Below are positions 15,913 through 24,372 of a DNA stretch of 64,000 bases, one piece after another; position 1 is the first letter of the stretch; the number at the start of each line of letters is the position of its first letter. Under the pieces are notes generated by a model, which was not told the DNA's origin, made no database searches, and saw nothing but the letters and a program-made list of their open reading frames with translations. Location of the stretch: NCBI GenBank assembly GCA_034419075.1, contig DAOULR010000009.1:90962-154961 (forward strand), in the 5' to 3' direction. The position numbers and the translations under genes were made by a program. Source of the DNA: E44-bin88 sp034419075 (GTDB taxonomy: Bacteria; Chloroflexota; Dehalococcoidia; Dehalococcoidales; BS750m-G39).

Positions 15913-17162
15913 CGCCGCCTGATTTTGAGCAGCAGCAGTGAGCCGACGATAAAATAGATAAAGCAGGCCAGGAACATTAACGAGTAGCCCAGGTTGGGGC
16001 TTTGGCTGTTACCGAAGTCAATCAGCGGCCCGATAAGGCGCGCCAGCGCCGCGCCACCGGCGGTGGCCAGGTTGGTCAGACCCAGATACCTCGCCTCTTC
16101 GCCCTTGGGCACTAAATCGATAGCCAGCGCCCAGTTGCTGCTCATAAAAGCGCCGAAGGCGATGCCCACCAGCCCGCCGCAGAGCATTATAAACGTCATG
16201 TTTTGCCCGCTTAAGTAAATGAGCAGAATAGCCAGCGCACCGAGCAGACCCGCGGTGAGGGCAATGGGACGGCGCCCCACCTTATCCGAGAGCCGACCCG
16301 CAGGATAGGCAACGACGAGCATGCCGACTATAGCCACTATGGAAAAGCGGGCGGTGGCGGCGGCGGGGTCGGGGGCGCCGACGACATCCATAATGAAATA
16401 GAGAGCGAAGGTCTGGAGGGTGGTGAAGGCCATCATGATAAAGAGGCGGGAGAAGATGAACCAGATGAAGTCGCGGTGTGCCCTGAGCTTAATCTTGAAG
16501 CTCTTATAGATGGTGAGCAGGAGGGGGAGCTGGGCTGCCTTGCCCGGGCGTTCCCGGACGGTGAGGATGGTGAAGACCATCGCCGCCAGCAGGACGGCCC
16601 CCAGTATGGCCAGGGCCAGCCAGAGCCAGCTGCTACCCTCGCCCACGGAGTAGTTGTCCATAAAGATGGCAATGGGGTAGAGCAGGGCGACCCCGCCGGC
16701 TATCTCCAGGAAACCCTTGACCCCCGAGGCCAGCCCCCGCTTGCCCTGGGGCACCAGGTCGGGGATGAAGGCTAAATAAGGTCCTTGGGTGGTGTTGGAA
16801 GCAATCTGGAGCAGACAGTAAACAACGAAGATGGCCAGGAAACTGCCCGCCCCTCCGATTCCGGCCAGGAAGAGCATGGCCACCAGCGTGCCCACCAGGA
16901 TGAAGGGACGGCGACGCCCCCAGGTAAAACCGGAACGGTCGCTGATGGCGCCGGCGATGGGCTGGACGATTATGGCCAGCATCAGGCCGCTAAAGGTAAG
17001 AATCCCCAGGTAGGTGCTCTTTTCCGATGCCGACACCAGGTCTAGGAGCCGTGTGGGCAGGATAATAGTATGCAGGCCACCCCAGAGGGCAGCCAGGGCA
17101 AAACCGAAGATGGTAATCTTGAGGTAGTCGCTGCGGCGAAAGGTGCTTTTATTAGTCGCCAT
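15909..17162 (-). CDS. Major facilitator superfamily transporter
   Basis: 417 aa, about 12 membrane helices. Signature loops are visible (AGAISDRSGFTWGRRRPF near the N-terminal half; AGRLSDKVGRRPIAL in the C-terminal half). The RSGFTWGRRRP loop resembles the GPH/SLC45-type sugar transporter branch, but the substrate is not predictable. The frame stays open upstream to 17348, but that extension lies inside the dispersed repeat (copy B) and has no transporter-like sequence. The start is therefore placed at the ATG of MATNKSTFRR. Its promoter must lie in or next to the repeat. Confidence 0.88.
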   Translation of the reverse strand: MATNKSTFRRSDYLKITIFGFALAALWGGLHTIILPTRLLDLVSASEKSTYLGILTFSGLMLAIIVQPIAGAISDRSGFTWGRRRPFILVGTLVAMLFLAGIGGAGSFLAIFVVYCLLQIASNTTQGPYLAFIPDLVPQGKRGLASGVKGFLEIAGGVALLYPIAIFMDNYSVGEGSSWLWLALAILGAVLLAAMVFTILTVRERPGKAAQLPLLLTIYKSFKIKLRAHRDFIWFIFSRLFIMMAFTTLQTFALYFIMDVVGAPDPAAATARFSIVAIVGMLVVAYPAGRLSDKVGRRPIALTAGLLGALAILLIYLSGQNMTFIMLCGGLVGIAFGAFMSSNWALAIDLVPKGEEARYLGLTNLATAGGAALARLIGPLIDFGNSQSPNLGYSLMFLACFIYFIVGSLLLLKIRRR

Positions 17163-17221
17163 CTTTCTGGTTAAGCTTAACACGAGCCAGCTAAAGAGGC
17201 AATGGTTTTTGGGGCTAGATT

Positions 17222-17462
17222 TTTCATCTATAGACTTCTCTCCCCCTGCCCCACCTTGTTGGGGGATTCTCCACCCCACCCCGATTTTATCTATTCCCGC
17301 CCACCGCCCTTTTAAGGTAAAGAGGGGGCAGAGCCCCCTCTTAAACACCCCCGAAACGGGTCGGGTTCTTCCCCTTATAGTGGGGCGGTGAAGGGTGTAC
17401 TCCCTAGGTTAAGGAGTTTACTCATTAGGGCGGGCTGGATTGGGTCTGAAATACGTTCGCTA
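17222..17462 (-). repeat. Dispersed intergenic repeat, copy B (intact, minus orientation)
   Basis: Read on the minus strand it has TTAGCGAACGTATTT, CCCGCCCTAATGAGTAAACT (shared with copy D), and TTTAAGAGGGGGC-TCT-GCCCCCTCTTTACC. An uninterrupted CCTTAAAAGGGCGGTGGG and ATAAAATCGGGGTGGGG follow. It lies between divergent genes (MFS and hppA). The junction CCTTAAAAGG is single here, so this copy is an empty site for the insertions seen in copies A and D. The low-coordinate flank repeats CTATAGACTTCTCT, also found in copy D. Confidence 0.82.
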
Positions 17463-17503
17463 ACAAGGGGGATAGGGTAGTGCCTTAAAAGCCCCCAGAG
17501 CCT

Positions 17504-17532
17504 TTGTCCTCGGCAAATGGCTGTGGTATAAT
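17504..17532 (+). promoter_or_regulatory. hppA promoter
   Basis: TTGTCC (17504-17509), 17-base spacer, TATAAT (17527-17532) preceded by TGG (extended -10). The start codon is 30 bases downstream with AAAAGGAGG between. Confidence 0.75.
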
Positions 17533-17562
17533 CCTGACGAATATTTCCCAAAAGGAGGCGAT

Positions 17563-19701
17563 ATGCCAGCTATTTTTTGGGTTGTGCCCGCAGCGGGAAT
17601 CATAACCATAATCTTCGCCATATTCTTGGCCCGAAACGTGCTCAAGCGTTCCATGGGCACACCCAAGATGAAAGAAATCGGGGACATTATCTTTCAGGCT
17701 GCCTGGGCTTTCTTGAAGCGCCAGTACAGCACCATCGCCATGTACTCAGTGGCGATTGCCATTATTATCGGGGTCCTGGTGGGGGTGCTGGGGGGAACCG
17801 AGGTGGAGGGTTTGAGCGCCCTTGATATCGGCTGGCGCACCGGCGTCGCCTTTCTGGTGGGTGCCCTGTGCTCGGGGGTGGCTGGTTTCATTGGCATGTA
17901 CATCGCCGTTAAATCCAATGCGCGCTGTGCTGCCGCCGCCCAGAAGAGCCTCACCGAGGCGGTCAACGTGGCGCTGCGGGGCGGGGCTGTTTCCGGCTTC
18001 CTGATTACGGCCCTGAGCCTTATCGGCGTCACCGTTATCTTCTTCGCCTACGGCGGCGCCAGCAACCCGGAGATTGCGCCGCACCTTATCGTCGGCTTCG
18101 GTTTCGGCGCCAGTTTTGTCGCCCTCTTCGCCCAGCTCGGCGGGGGTATCTACACTAAAGCTGCTGACGTGGGTGCCGACCTGGTGGGCAAGGTCGAGAC
18201 GGGTATCCCTGAGGACGACCCCCGCAACCCCGCCGTCATTGCCGACCTGGTGGGCGATAACGTCGGCGACTGCGCCGGTCGTGGCGCCGACCTCTTCGAG
18301 TCCACGGCGGCGGAGAACATCGGTGCCATGATATTGGGTATCGCCGCCTATCTGGCTACCGAGAACATCGCCTGGATTCTCTTCCCCCTGTGCGTGCGCG
18401 GTTTCGGCATGCTGGCCAGTATGATTGGTATTTTCTTCGTGCGGGCCAAGGAGAAAGAGAACGCCATGAACGCGCTTAACCGCGGCTATTTCGTGGCTAT
18501 CGGCCTTTCCATAGTCGGGCTGGCGGCCGCCGTGCACTTTATGCTGGGCAACTGGTGGCTCTTCGGCGCTGGCATCATCGGCATCGCCGCCAGCGTGGTC
18601 ATCGTCTTCGTCACCCAGTATTACACTGAGTCGCGTTTCAGCCCGGTGCGCAATATCGCCGAGGCCTCCAAGACGGGGCCGGCCACCAACATTATCATGG
18701 GCACGGCGGTGGGTTTCGAGACGACGCTGCCCACCGCATTAGTTATCGGCATCTCGCTCCTGCTCGCCTTCTGGATGGGGGATATGAGCGGGGTGCACGG
18801 CGCCGGTGCCTTTGGCACGGCGGTGGCGACGATGGGTATGCTCATGACCTGCCCCTACGTTTTGTCCATGGATACCTTCGGGCCCATCACCGATAACGCC
18901 AACGGTATCAACGAGATGGCGGGGGCGGGGCCGGCGGTGCGCAAGGTGACCGACCGACTCGACGCCGTGGGCAACACCACCAAAGCCCTGACCAAGGGCT
19001 ACGCCATGGTCTCAGCGGGCCTGGCCGCCTTCCTCCTCTTCCAGGCTTTCCTGGACAGGGTCTCTTTCCTCAAGTTCGGCGAGGTGGGTATGTACAGCGT
19101 CGTCAACATCGCCCGCATCGAGGTCTTCGTGGGCGCCCTGCTGGCGGTGATGATAGTCTTTCTCTTCAGCTCCTGGGCCATCAAGGCGGTGGGGCGGACG
19201 GCCTCCAAGATTATTGAGGAAGTACGCCGCCAGTTCCGCGCTGACCCCGGTATTCTCAAAGGGACTTCTAAGCCCGATTACGCCCGCGCCGTGGACATCA
19301 CCACCCGAGCCGGCTTGAGGGAAATGATTGCCCCCGGACTACTGCCCGTGCTGGGGCCAGTGGTTATCGGTGTTATCTTCCGCTTTATCCCCGGTTATGA
19401 CAGCGCCATGGTCGTGGCCGCCCTGCTCATGGTGGGCACTATCGGCGGCATTATGATGGCCTCCTACATGAACAACGGCGGCGGCGCCTGGGACAACGCC
19501 AAGAAGATGATTGAGGACGGGCAGCTCAAGGACGCCGACGGCAAGGTAATCGGCAAGGGCTCGCCTACCCACGCCGCGGCTGTGGTCGGCGACACCGTGG
19601 GCGACCCGCTTAAAGACACGGCGGGGCCTTCGCTGCACGTTCTGGTCAAGCTGCTGGCCACCGTCACCCTGGTGATGTGCCCGCTCTTTATCGTCGTATA
19701 A
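17563..19701 (+). CDS. hppA: Membrane-bound proton-translocating pyrophosphatase, K+-independent type
   Basis: 712 aa, about 16 membrane helices. It hydrolyses pyrophosphate and pumps H+ across the inner membrane, saving energy in anaerobes. Signature motifs are present: DVGADLVGKVE, EDDPRNPAVIADLVGDNVGD (PPi/Mg site), GGAWDNAKKMIE and the C-terminal GDTVGDPLKDTAGP. The ion-type signature reads GNTTKALTKG. Lysine and threonine at the two diagnostic positions indicate the K+-independent class (K+-dependent enzymes have alanine and glycine), a rule taken from the family literature. AAAAGGAGG lies 5 bases before the ATG, and a strong terminator follows the gene. Confidence 0.95.
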   Translation: MPAIFWVVPAAGIITIIFAIFLARNVLKRSMGTPKMKEIGDIIFQAAWAFLKRQYSTIAMYSVAIAIIIGVLVGVLGGTEVEGLSALDIGWRTGVAFLVGALCSGVAGFIGMYIAVKSNARCAAAAQKSLTEAVNVALRGGAVSGFLITALSLIGVTVIFFAYGGASNPEIAPHLIVGFGFGASFVALFAQLGGGIYTKAADVGADLVGKVETGIPEDDPRNPAVIADLVGDNVGDCAGRGADLFESTAAENIGAMILGIAAYLATENIAWILFPLCVRGFGMLASMIGIFFVRAKEKENAMNALNRGYFVAIGLSIVGLAAAVHFMLGNWWLFGAGIIGIAASVVIVFVTQYYTESRFSPVRNIAEASKTGPATNIIMGTAVGFETTLPTALVIGISLLLAFWMGDMSGVHGAGAFGTAVATMGMLMTCPYVLSMDTFGPITDNANGINEMAGAGPAVRKVTDRLDAVGNTTKALTKGYAMVSAGLAAFLLFQAFLDRVSFLKFGEVGMYSVVNIARIEVFVGALLAVMIVFLFSSWAIKAVGRTASKIIEEVRRQFRADPGILKGTSKPDYARAVDITTRAGLREMIAPGLLPVLGPVVIGVIFRFIPGYDSAMVVAALLMVGTIGGIMMASYMNNGGGAWDNAKKMIEDGQLKDADGKVIGKGSPTHAAAVVGDTVGDPLKDTAGPSLHVLVKLLATVTLVMCPLFIVV

Positions 19702-19715
19702 CTTAGAATAAAAAG

Positions 19716-19756
19716 AATCCCCCCTTCTCTCTTCGGGGAGGGGGGATTTTGTTTTT
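19716..19756 (+). terminator. Intrinsic terminator after hppA
   Basis: AATCCCCCCTTCTC pairs with GGGGAGGGGGGATT around a short loop and is followed by TTGTTTTT. It lies 15 bases after the hppA stop. Confidence 0.88.
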
Positions 19757-19940
19757 GGGGTTTGAATCCTTAAGAAACAAGTTTGAGGCTAGGACATTTC
19801 ATTCGGTACCTCATCTTCATCTTCTTCCCCTAGCACTATATTGAAATCGGCAATATACTTAAATATACTGCACTCGAGAAAGGCAGCAAGTAGTCGGTTT
19901 AACAAGCGACCTATGATAAAATAGATAGTTGGAGAAAAAC
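19757..19940. other. AT-rich intergenic stretch
   Basis: I see no convincing gene. A 63-aa minus-strand frame (19789-19980) overlaps the promoter and start of the deaminase gene and has no recognisable feature. TAAAAT at 19917-19922, 18 bases before the GTG, is a likely -10 for the deaminase. Confidence 0.5.
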
Positions 19941-20432
19941 GTGGCAAAAGATAGTGGATCGAAAAGCGTTCGTCCGTCATGGGATGACTACTTTTTAGAA
20001 CTGGCAGACGCAGCTTCTAGAAGAGCCACCTGCGACCGTGGAAAGAGTGGTTGTGTGATTGTCCGAGATAAACAGGTGTTGGCGACAGGATATGTTGGAT
20101 CTCCCGCCGGGCTACCTCATTGCGATGATGTAGGACATTTGATGAAGAAAGAGATTCAAGAAAACGGTGAAATAAGCGAGCACTGTTTACGGACAGTGCA
20201 CGCTGAACAGAACGCTATCTGCCAGGCTGCCAAAAGAGGGATTTCCATTGAAGGTGCCACTGTCTATACGAGAATGACCCCCTGCCGGACTTGTGCCATG
20301 CTGCTGATCAACTGTGGGATTCAAAAAGTAGTTTGTGAACGTAAATATCAGCTTTCTGAAGAAAGTGAACAACTATTCGCAGAAGCCGGTGTTGAGTTAG
20401 TATACAAATATGGTGGGCGACAAGAGTATTAA
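19941..20432 (+). CDS. Deoxycytidylate (dCMP) deaminase, ComEB-like
   Basis: 163 aa. A zinc-dependent cytidine-deaminase fold with the catalytic HAEQNA (zinc-binding His and proton-shuttle Glu) and the second zinc motif PCRTC. The insert CVIVRDKQVLATGYVGSPAG followed by HCDDVGH-like residues is typical of dCMP deaminases, which make dUMP for thymidylate synthesis. The start is put at GTG 19941 because GGAG (19931-19934) sits 6 bases before it. An upstream in-frame TTG at 19929 overlaps that site. Codons are AT-richer than the neighbours. It converges with argC. Confidence 0.88.
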   Translation: MAKDSGSKSVRPSWDDYFLELADAASRRATCDRGKSGCVIVRDKQVLATGYVGSPAGLPHCDDVGHLMKKEIQENGEISEHCLRTVHAEQNAICQAAKRGISIEGATVYTRMTPCRTCAMLLINCGIQKVVCERKYQLSEESEQLFAEAGVELVYKYGGRQEY

Positions 20433-20468
20433 TTTAGACTCCCTTACTTCCCTCTATTCGGGGTGGGG

Positions 20469-21479
20469 TCAAGGATAAATCGCCAAAGCCTCTATCCCCG
20501 TCGTCTCGGGCAGCCCCAGCATAAGGTTCATGTTCTGGATGGCCGCCCCCGCCGCCCCCTTCATCAGGTTATCGATGCAGCTAACGACCACCAAGCGGTT
20601 CGCCCTGGGGTCAATGACGGGATAGACCAGGCAGTTGTTGTTGCCCCAGGTGTGCTTGGTGTGGGGCGGGGCGTCGGTCACCCTGACGAAAGGCTCGCTC
20701 TTATAAAAGTCCTTATATAATTTCTTGACCTCTTTCTCCGATATCTTCTTGGTCAGTGGGGCGTAGCAGGTGCTCAAAATACCCCGTGTCATGGGCACTA
20801 GGTGGGGGACGAAGGTTATCGAGAATGACTGCGGGTTAACCAGCGCCAGCTCTTGGGCGATCTCGGGCATGTGGCGGTGCCCCTCTAAGGCGTAGGCGCT
20901 GGTGTCTTCGTTGACCTCCGAATAATGGGTGTCCAGACTCAGACTGCGCCCGGAGCCGGAGATGCCCGACTTGCTGTCGATAACAATGTCCGCCCCGATG
21001 AGCTTGGCCTTGACCGCCGGTGCTAAAGCCAGTATGGCGCTAGTGGGATAACAGCCGGGGTTAGCCACCAGCTTGGTCTTAGCGATTGCGGCGCGGTGCA
21101 GCTCGGGCAGCCCGTAGACGGCCTCTTTGAGCAGTTGGGGGGCGGGATGCGTAAAGCCGTACCAGCTCTGATATAGCGAGGCGTCTTTCAACCTAAAATC
21201 GGCGCTGATGTCGACCACCCTGACGCCCTTGTTTATCAAGGGGATGACCTCTTTGGCGCTGTCCTTGTGGGGCATGGCCGAGAAAGCCAGTTCGACATTG
21301 CCCAGCTCGGCTTCAATAGTCAAATCAATATCAGCCAGGTGAGGGAAGACATCGCCAAGCTTTTGCCCCGCCGTGCTCCGCCCCGTAACTGAGCTAAGCT
21401 CTACTTCGGGGTGCTGATAGAGCAGTCGGGCCAGCTCGACACCCGTATATCCAGTCACGTTAATAATACCGACTTTCAT
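20469..21479 (-). CDS. argC: N-acetyl-gamma-glutamyl-phosphate reductase
   Basis: 336 aa. Third step of arginine synthesis, NADPH reduction of N-acetylglutamyl phosphate. The N-terminal NAD(P) motif is VTGYTGVELARLL. The catalytic cysteine is in NPGCYPTSAILALAP. The C-terminal CIDNLMKGAAGAAIQNMNLM is characteristic of ArgC. It overlaps the upstream K+ channel gene by 4 bases (ATGA), so the two are co-translated, an unexpected pairing. No other arg genes lie in the window. Confidence 0.95.
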   Translation of the reverse strand: MKVGIINVTGYTGVELARLLYQHPEVELSSVTGRSTAGQKLGDVFPHLADIDLTIEAELGNVELAFSAMPHKDSAKEVIPLINKGVRVVDISADFRLKDASLYQSWYGFTHPAPQLLKEAVYGLPELHRAAIAKTKLVANPGCYPTSAILALAPAVKAKLIGADIVIDSKSGISGSGRSLSLDTHYSEVNEDTSAYALEGHRHMPEIAQELALVNPQSFSITFVPHLVPMTRGILSTCYAPLTKKISEKEVKKLYKDFYKSEPFVRVTDAPPHTKHTWGNNNCLVYPVIDPRANRLVVVSCIDNLMKGAAGAAIQNMNLMLGLPETTGIEALAIYP

Positions 21480-22486
21480 TTTTTGCCTCTTTTCTTCCCG
21501 GTCAGGATTTTTTCCAGTGCCGCCATGCGCCGATTGGTGCCGATGACGATGAGCCTGTCCCCTTCCTCGATGATACCTTCGTCGGGAGGATTGGGGACAA
21601 GCGTGCCGTCCGCCCTTCTCAGGGCCAGAACAGTTATGCCGGCCTTGCTTTTGGCCTGAGCCATGGTCTGGCTGATGAGGGGGGAACCGCCGACGACATC
21701 CACCGTTTCCAGTTGCAACTCGCGGCCGCGGCCCGAGGTGACGGTATCGATAAAATCGACCACCGCCGGGCGTAGCGCCAGCATGGCCATGCGGCGGCCG
21801 CCGATAGCGTGGGGGGATATGATGCGGTCGGCGCCGGCCCGGTGCAGCTTGCTCTCGGCGCTGGGGCTGGAGGCGCGGGCTTCAATAAACAGGTCAGGAC
21901 GGGCCTCGCGGGCGGAGAGGGTGATGAAGGTGTTATCGGTATCGCTGCCCACCGCCGAGACCAGTCCGTAGGCGCGCTTGATGCCGGCTTCCTTGAGTAC
22001 ATCGTCGTCGGTGGCGTCGCCTAATATAGCCAGGTAGCCCTCTTTTTCCGCCTTGGCCACGTGTTCCTCGTTATTGCTGATGATGACGAAGGGGGTGCCC
22101 TCTTCGCTGAAGGTCAGCGCTATCGCTTCCCCCACTCTCCCGTAGCCGCAGAGAATATAATGTTTCTTCAGTCTGGCAATCTTGTTCTTCATTCTTCGCC
22201 TCCCCAGGGTGATATCGAACTGTCCCTCTATCAGATAGCCCATGATAGTGGTCAGGATGTAGAGCGCGCCGCCGACGCCGCCGATGATGAGGAAGATGCT
22301 GAAGATACGCCCGGCATCGCTTAAAGGGAATACCTCTTTAAAGCCCACCGTGGTAATGGTGGTGACGGTCATGTAGAGGGCATCGAGGAACGTCCAGTGC
22401 TCGATGACCATGTAGCCGATGACGCCGATGGCCACGATGATGACGAAGGCGTATATGGCGAATAGCAGTCTGCGCAGAGAACCCAT
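21476..22486 (-). CDS. Potassium channel protein with TrkA (RCK) domains
   Basis: 336 aa. The N terminus has two membrane helices around a pore loop (YMTVTTITTVGFKEV), a potassium-filter-like TVGF. This is followed by an RCK N domain (HYILCGYGRVGEAIALTF, residues about 110-230) and a C-terminal TrkA-C/RCK-C domain (about 250-330). It should form a ligand-gated K+ channel of the Kch/MthK type. The filter reads TVGFKE where most channels have TVG(Y/F)GD; loss of both the second glycine and the aspartate is unusual and could alter selectivity. It is upstream of and overlaps argC by 4 bases. Confidence 0.9.
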   Translation of the reverse strand: MGSLRRLLFAIYAFVIIVAIGVIGYMVIEHWTFLDALYMTVTTITTVGFKEVFPLSDAGRIFSIFLIIGGVGGALYILTTIMGYLIEGQFDITLGRRRMKNKIARLKKHYILCGYGRVGEAIALTFSEEGTPFVIISNNEEHVAKAEKEGYLAILGDATDDDVLKEAGIKRAYGLVSAVGSDTDNTFITLSAREARPDLFIEARASSPSAESKLHRAGADRIISPHAIGGRRMAMLALRPAVVDFIDTVTSGRGRELQLETVDVVGGSPLISQTMAQAKSKAGITVLALRRADGTLVPNPPDEGIIEEGDRLIVIGTNRRMAALEKILTGKKRGKK

Positions 22487-22582
22487 CGTTTAGCCTCCGG
22501 TTGTTAAGGACATTGTAACATAAAATATGTCCTCCTGCCCTCGCCAAAAGGGCCGAAATTCTTGCTAATCATAGCTGATTTA

Positions 22583-22591
22583 TGCTAAAAT
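22583..22591 (+). promoter_or_regulatory. Extended -10 of the homocitrate synthase-like gene
   Basis: TGCTAAAAT, 22 bases before the ATG at 22614. A good CAAAGGAGG ribosome site lies between. Same extended -10 form as at 15333, 10287, 43278 and 52619. Confidence 0.65.
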
Positions 22592-22613
22592 TGTAGTTCC
22601 CAAAGGAGGAAAT

Positions 22614-23858
22614 ATGCCTAAGATTTACCTGCTTGATGTAACCAACCGTGACGGCGTCCAGACCGCCAAGCTTGGTCTTTCTAAGCTGGAAAAAACGATG
22701 GTGAATATCTACCTCAATGAAATGGGGGTTTTTCAATCCGAGTTCGGCTTCCCCACCACCAGGCACGAGACCCGCTACCTTAACGCCAATGTGGAGCTGG
22801 CCGAGATGGGGGTACTAACGCCTATACGTTTGGGGGGCTGGATAAGAGCCATCGCTGAGGATGTTGAGCTGGCTTTCGAGAGGGTGCCCGGCATAAAACA
22901 CCTGAACGTTTCCATATCCACCTCCGACCAGATGATTAAGGGCAAGTTCCAGGGCAAGAAGACCCGGAGCGACGTTATCAATAATATGACGGAGGCGGTT
23001 GATGCCGCCTGGGCCAGAGGCGCCGAGAGCATCGGCGTTAACGCCGAGGACGCCTCCCGCACCGACCTGGAATACCTGGTTGAGTTCGGGCTGGCGGCTA
23101 AGGAGCATAAGGCCACCCGACTGCGCTATTGCGACACCCTGGGTTACGATAACCCCTTCACTATCTATAATACCAACAAGGCGCTGGCGGAAAGGGTGAG
23201 GCTGCCCATCGAGCAGCACTGCCACGGCGACCTGGGGATGGCGGCGGCTAACTCACTGGCGGGGGCGAAAGGGACGATTGACGGCGGGCAGGACGCCTAC
23301 ATCAACACTACCATCAACGGCATCGGGGAGAGAGCGGGCAACGCCGACCTGGTGACCGTTATCCTGGCGGTGACCAAGTCCAAGGACTTCGCCGAAAAAT
23401 ATAAGTTCGGTAACCCAATAAAGCTGTCCAAGGCCTGGAAGATTGCCAAGTTCGCCGAGTACGCCTTCGACGTGCCCATTCCCATCAACCAGCCCGGTGT
23501 CGGTGCCAACGCCTTCGCCCACGAGTCGGGGATACACGCTGATGGCGTCTTGAAAGACCCGGAAAACTACGAGCTCTACGGCTTTAGGGAACTGGGGCGG
23601 GGCGACCCCATCAAGGTGGACACGGGGCGAGAGATTATCGCTGGGCAGTACAGCGGCATTTCTGGCTTCAGCCACGTCATGGGTAAGATTAAAGACGTGT
23701 CTTTTAAAAGCAATAAAGAAGCCAACGACGTACTGGAGCTGGTGAGATACGCCAACGTCCTCTCGCATAAGCCCCTGGTCGAGGACGAGCTGCTCTTTAT
23801 CGCCAACTACCCCGAGATTGCCAAGCAATTGCTAACGTCTACCCCGCTGGCCTGGTAA
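22614..23858 (+). CDS. Homocitrate synthase / Re-citrate synthase-like (DRE-TIM aldolase family)
   Basis: 414 aa. The N-terminal TIM barrel carries the DRE-TIM metal and substrate motif VTNRDGVQ, the histidine pair EQHCHGDLGMA and the signature NGIGERAGNADLV. The central part includes GANAFAHESGIHADGVL. The long regulatory domain of 2-isopropylmalate synthase is missing, which speaks against LeuA. In Dehalococcoides a protein of this family annotated as homocitrate synthase was shown to be a Re-citrate synthase; that reaction is a real alternative here. It has its own promoter and is closed by an intrinsic terminator. Confidence 0.85.
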   Translation: MPKIYLLDVTNRDGVQTAKLGLSKLEKTMVNIYLNEMGVFQSEFGFPTTRHETRYLNANVELAEMGVLTPIRLGGWIRAIAEDVELAFERVPGIKHLNVSISTSDQMIKGKFQGKKTRSDVINNMTEAVDAAWARGAESIGVNAEDASRTDLEYLVEFGLAAKEHKATRLRYCDTLGYDNPFTIYNTNKALAERVRLPIEQHCHGDLGMAAANSLAGAKGTIDGGQDAYINTTINGIGERAGNADLVTVILAVTKSKDFAEKYKFGNPIKLSKAWKIAKFAEYAFDVPIPINQPGVGANAFAHESGIHADGVLKDPENYELYGFRELGRGDPIKVDTGREIIAGQYSGISGFSHVMGKIKDVSFKSNKEANDVLELVRYANVLSHKPLVEDELLFIANYPEIAKQLLTSTPLAW

Positions 23859-23873
23859 CAGTTCAGAGAGATT

Positions 23874-23903
23874 GGGGCTGCCCTAGAGGCAGCCCCTTTT
23901 TAT
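23874..23903 (+). terminator. Intrinsic terminator after the homocitrate synthase-like gene
   Basis: GGGGCTGCC / GGCAGCCCC perfect 9-bp stem with a 5-base loop, followed by TTTTTATTT, 15 bases after the stop. Confidence 0.93.
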
Positions 23904-23916
23904 TTAAGGTGACATT

Positions 23917-24372
23917 ATGCCCGACCAACCACCGGCAATGAGCTTAAAAGCCATCGGCGTCGTCAGCAACGCTATCAAGCAGCCGATAAGGCACGGCTGG
24001 AGAGAGGTCGTTTCCGAAATCACCGTCAACAGCGAGCTGACCGAGGCGCTGGACGGGCTGGAGGAGTTCTCCCACATTATCGTCCTCTACTGGATGCACC
24101 AGCTTCCCCAAGGACGAAAGCTGGCGCTCAAGGTCCACCCCATGGGCGACCAGGCTTTGCCGCTTACCGGGCGTCTGGCCACCCGTTCTCCCAGCCGCCC
24201 CAATCCGGTAGGGCAGGCCACCGTCGAGCTTCTGGAACGGCGGGCTAACGTCCTTAAAGTAAGAGGGCTGGATGCCATCGACGGCACCCCCGTTATTGAT
24301 ATCAAGCCCTATATTCCGGGCTACGATTCCGCCCCCGAAGCCAAGGCGCCACGATGGATGCCGGGACACTAA
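23917..24372 (+). CDS. trmO: TrmO/TsaA family tRNA methyltransferase
   Basis: 151 aa. SAM-dependent TrmO methylates the t6A37 base of tRNAs (m6t6A). The family signature is visible: AIGVVSN start, ATRSPSRPNPVGQA (residues about 88-101) and DIKPYIPGYDS near the C terminus. AAGGTGACA precedes the ATG. The 3' end overlaps the glycosylase gene by 19 bases, so they form an operon of a tRNA-modifying and a DNA-repair protein. Archaeal-type TsaA homologues of unknown activity share this motif set. Confidence 0.85.
   Translation: MPDQPPAMSLKAIGVVSNAIKQPIRHGWREVVSEITVNSELTEALDGLEEFSHIIVLYWMHQLPQGRKLALKVHPMGDQALPLTGRLATRSPSRPNPVGQATVELLERRANVLKVRGLDAIDGTPVIDIKPYIPGYDSAPEAKAPRWMPGH

Noticed and set aside
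19789..19980. 63-codon minus-strand frame with acidic end
   Set aside because: It overlaps the promoter, ribosome site and first codons of the deaminase, with no ribosome site of its own. Possibly a remnant, but unsupported.
20455..20470. CGGGGTGGGGTC, like the right end of repeat copy E
   Set aside because: Only 12 bases match and no other part of the repeat is nearby; chance is likely in GC-rich DNA.
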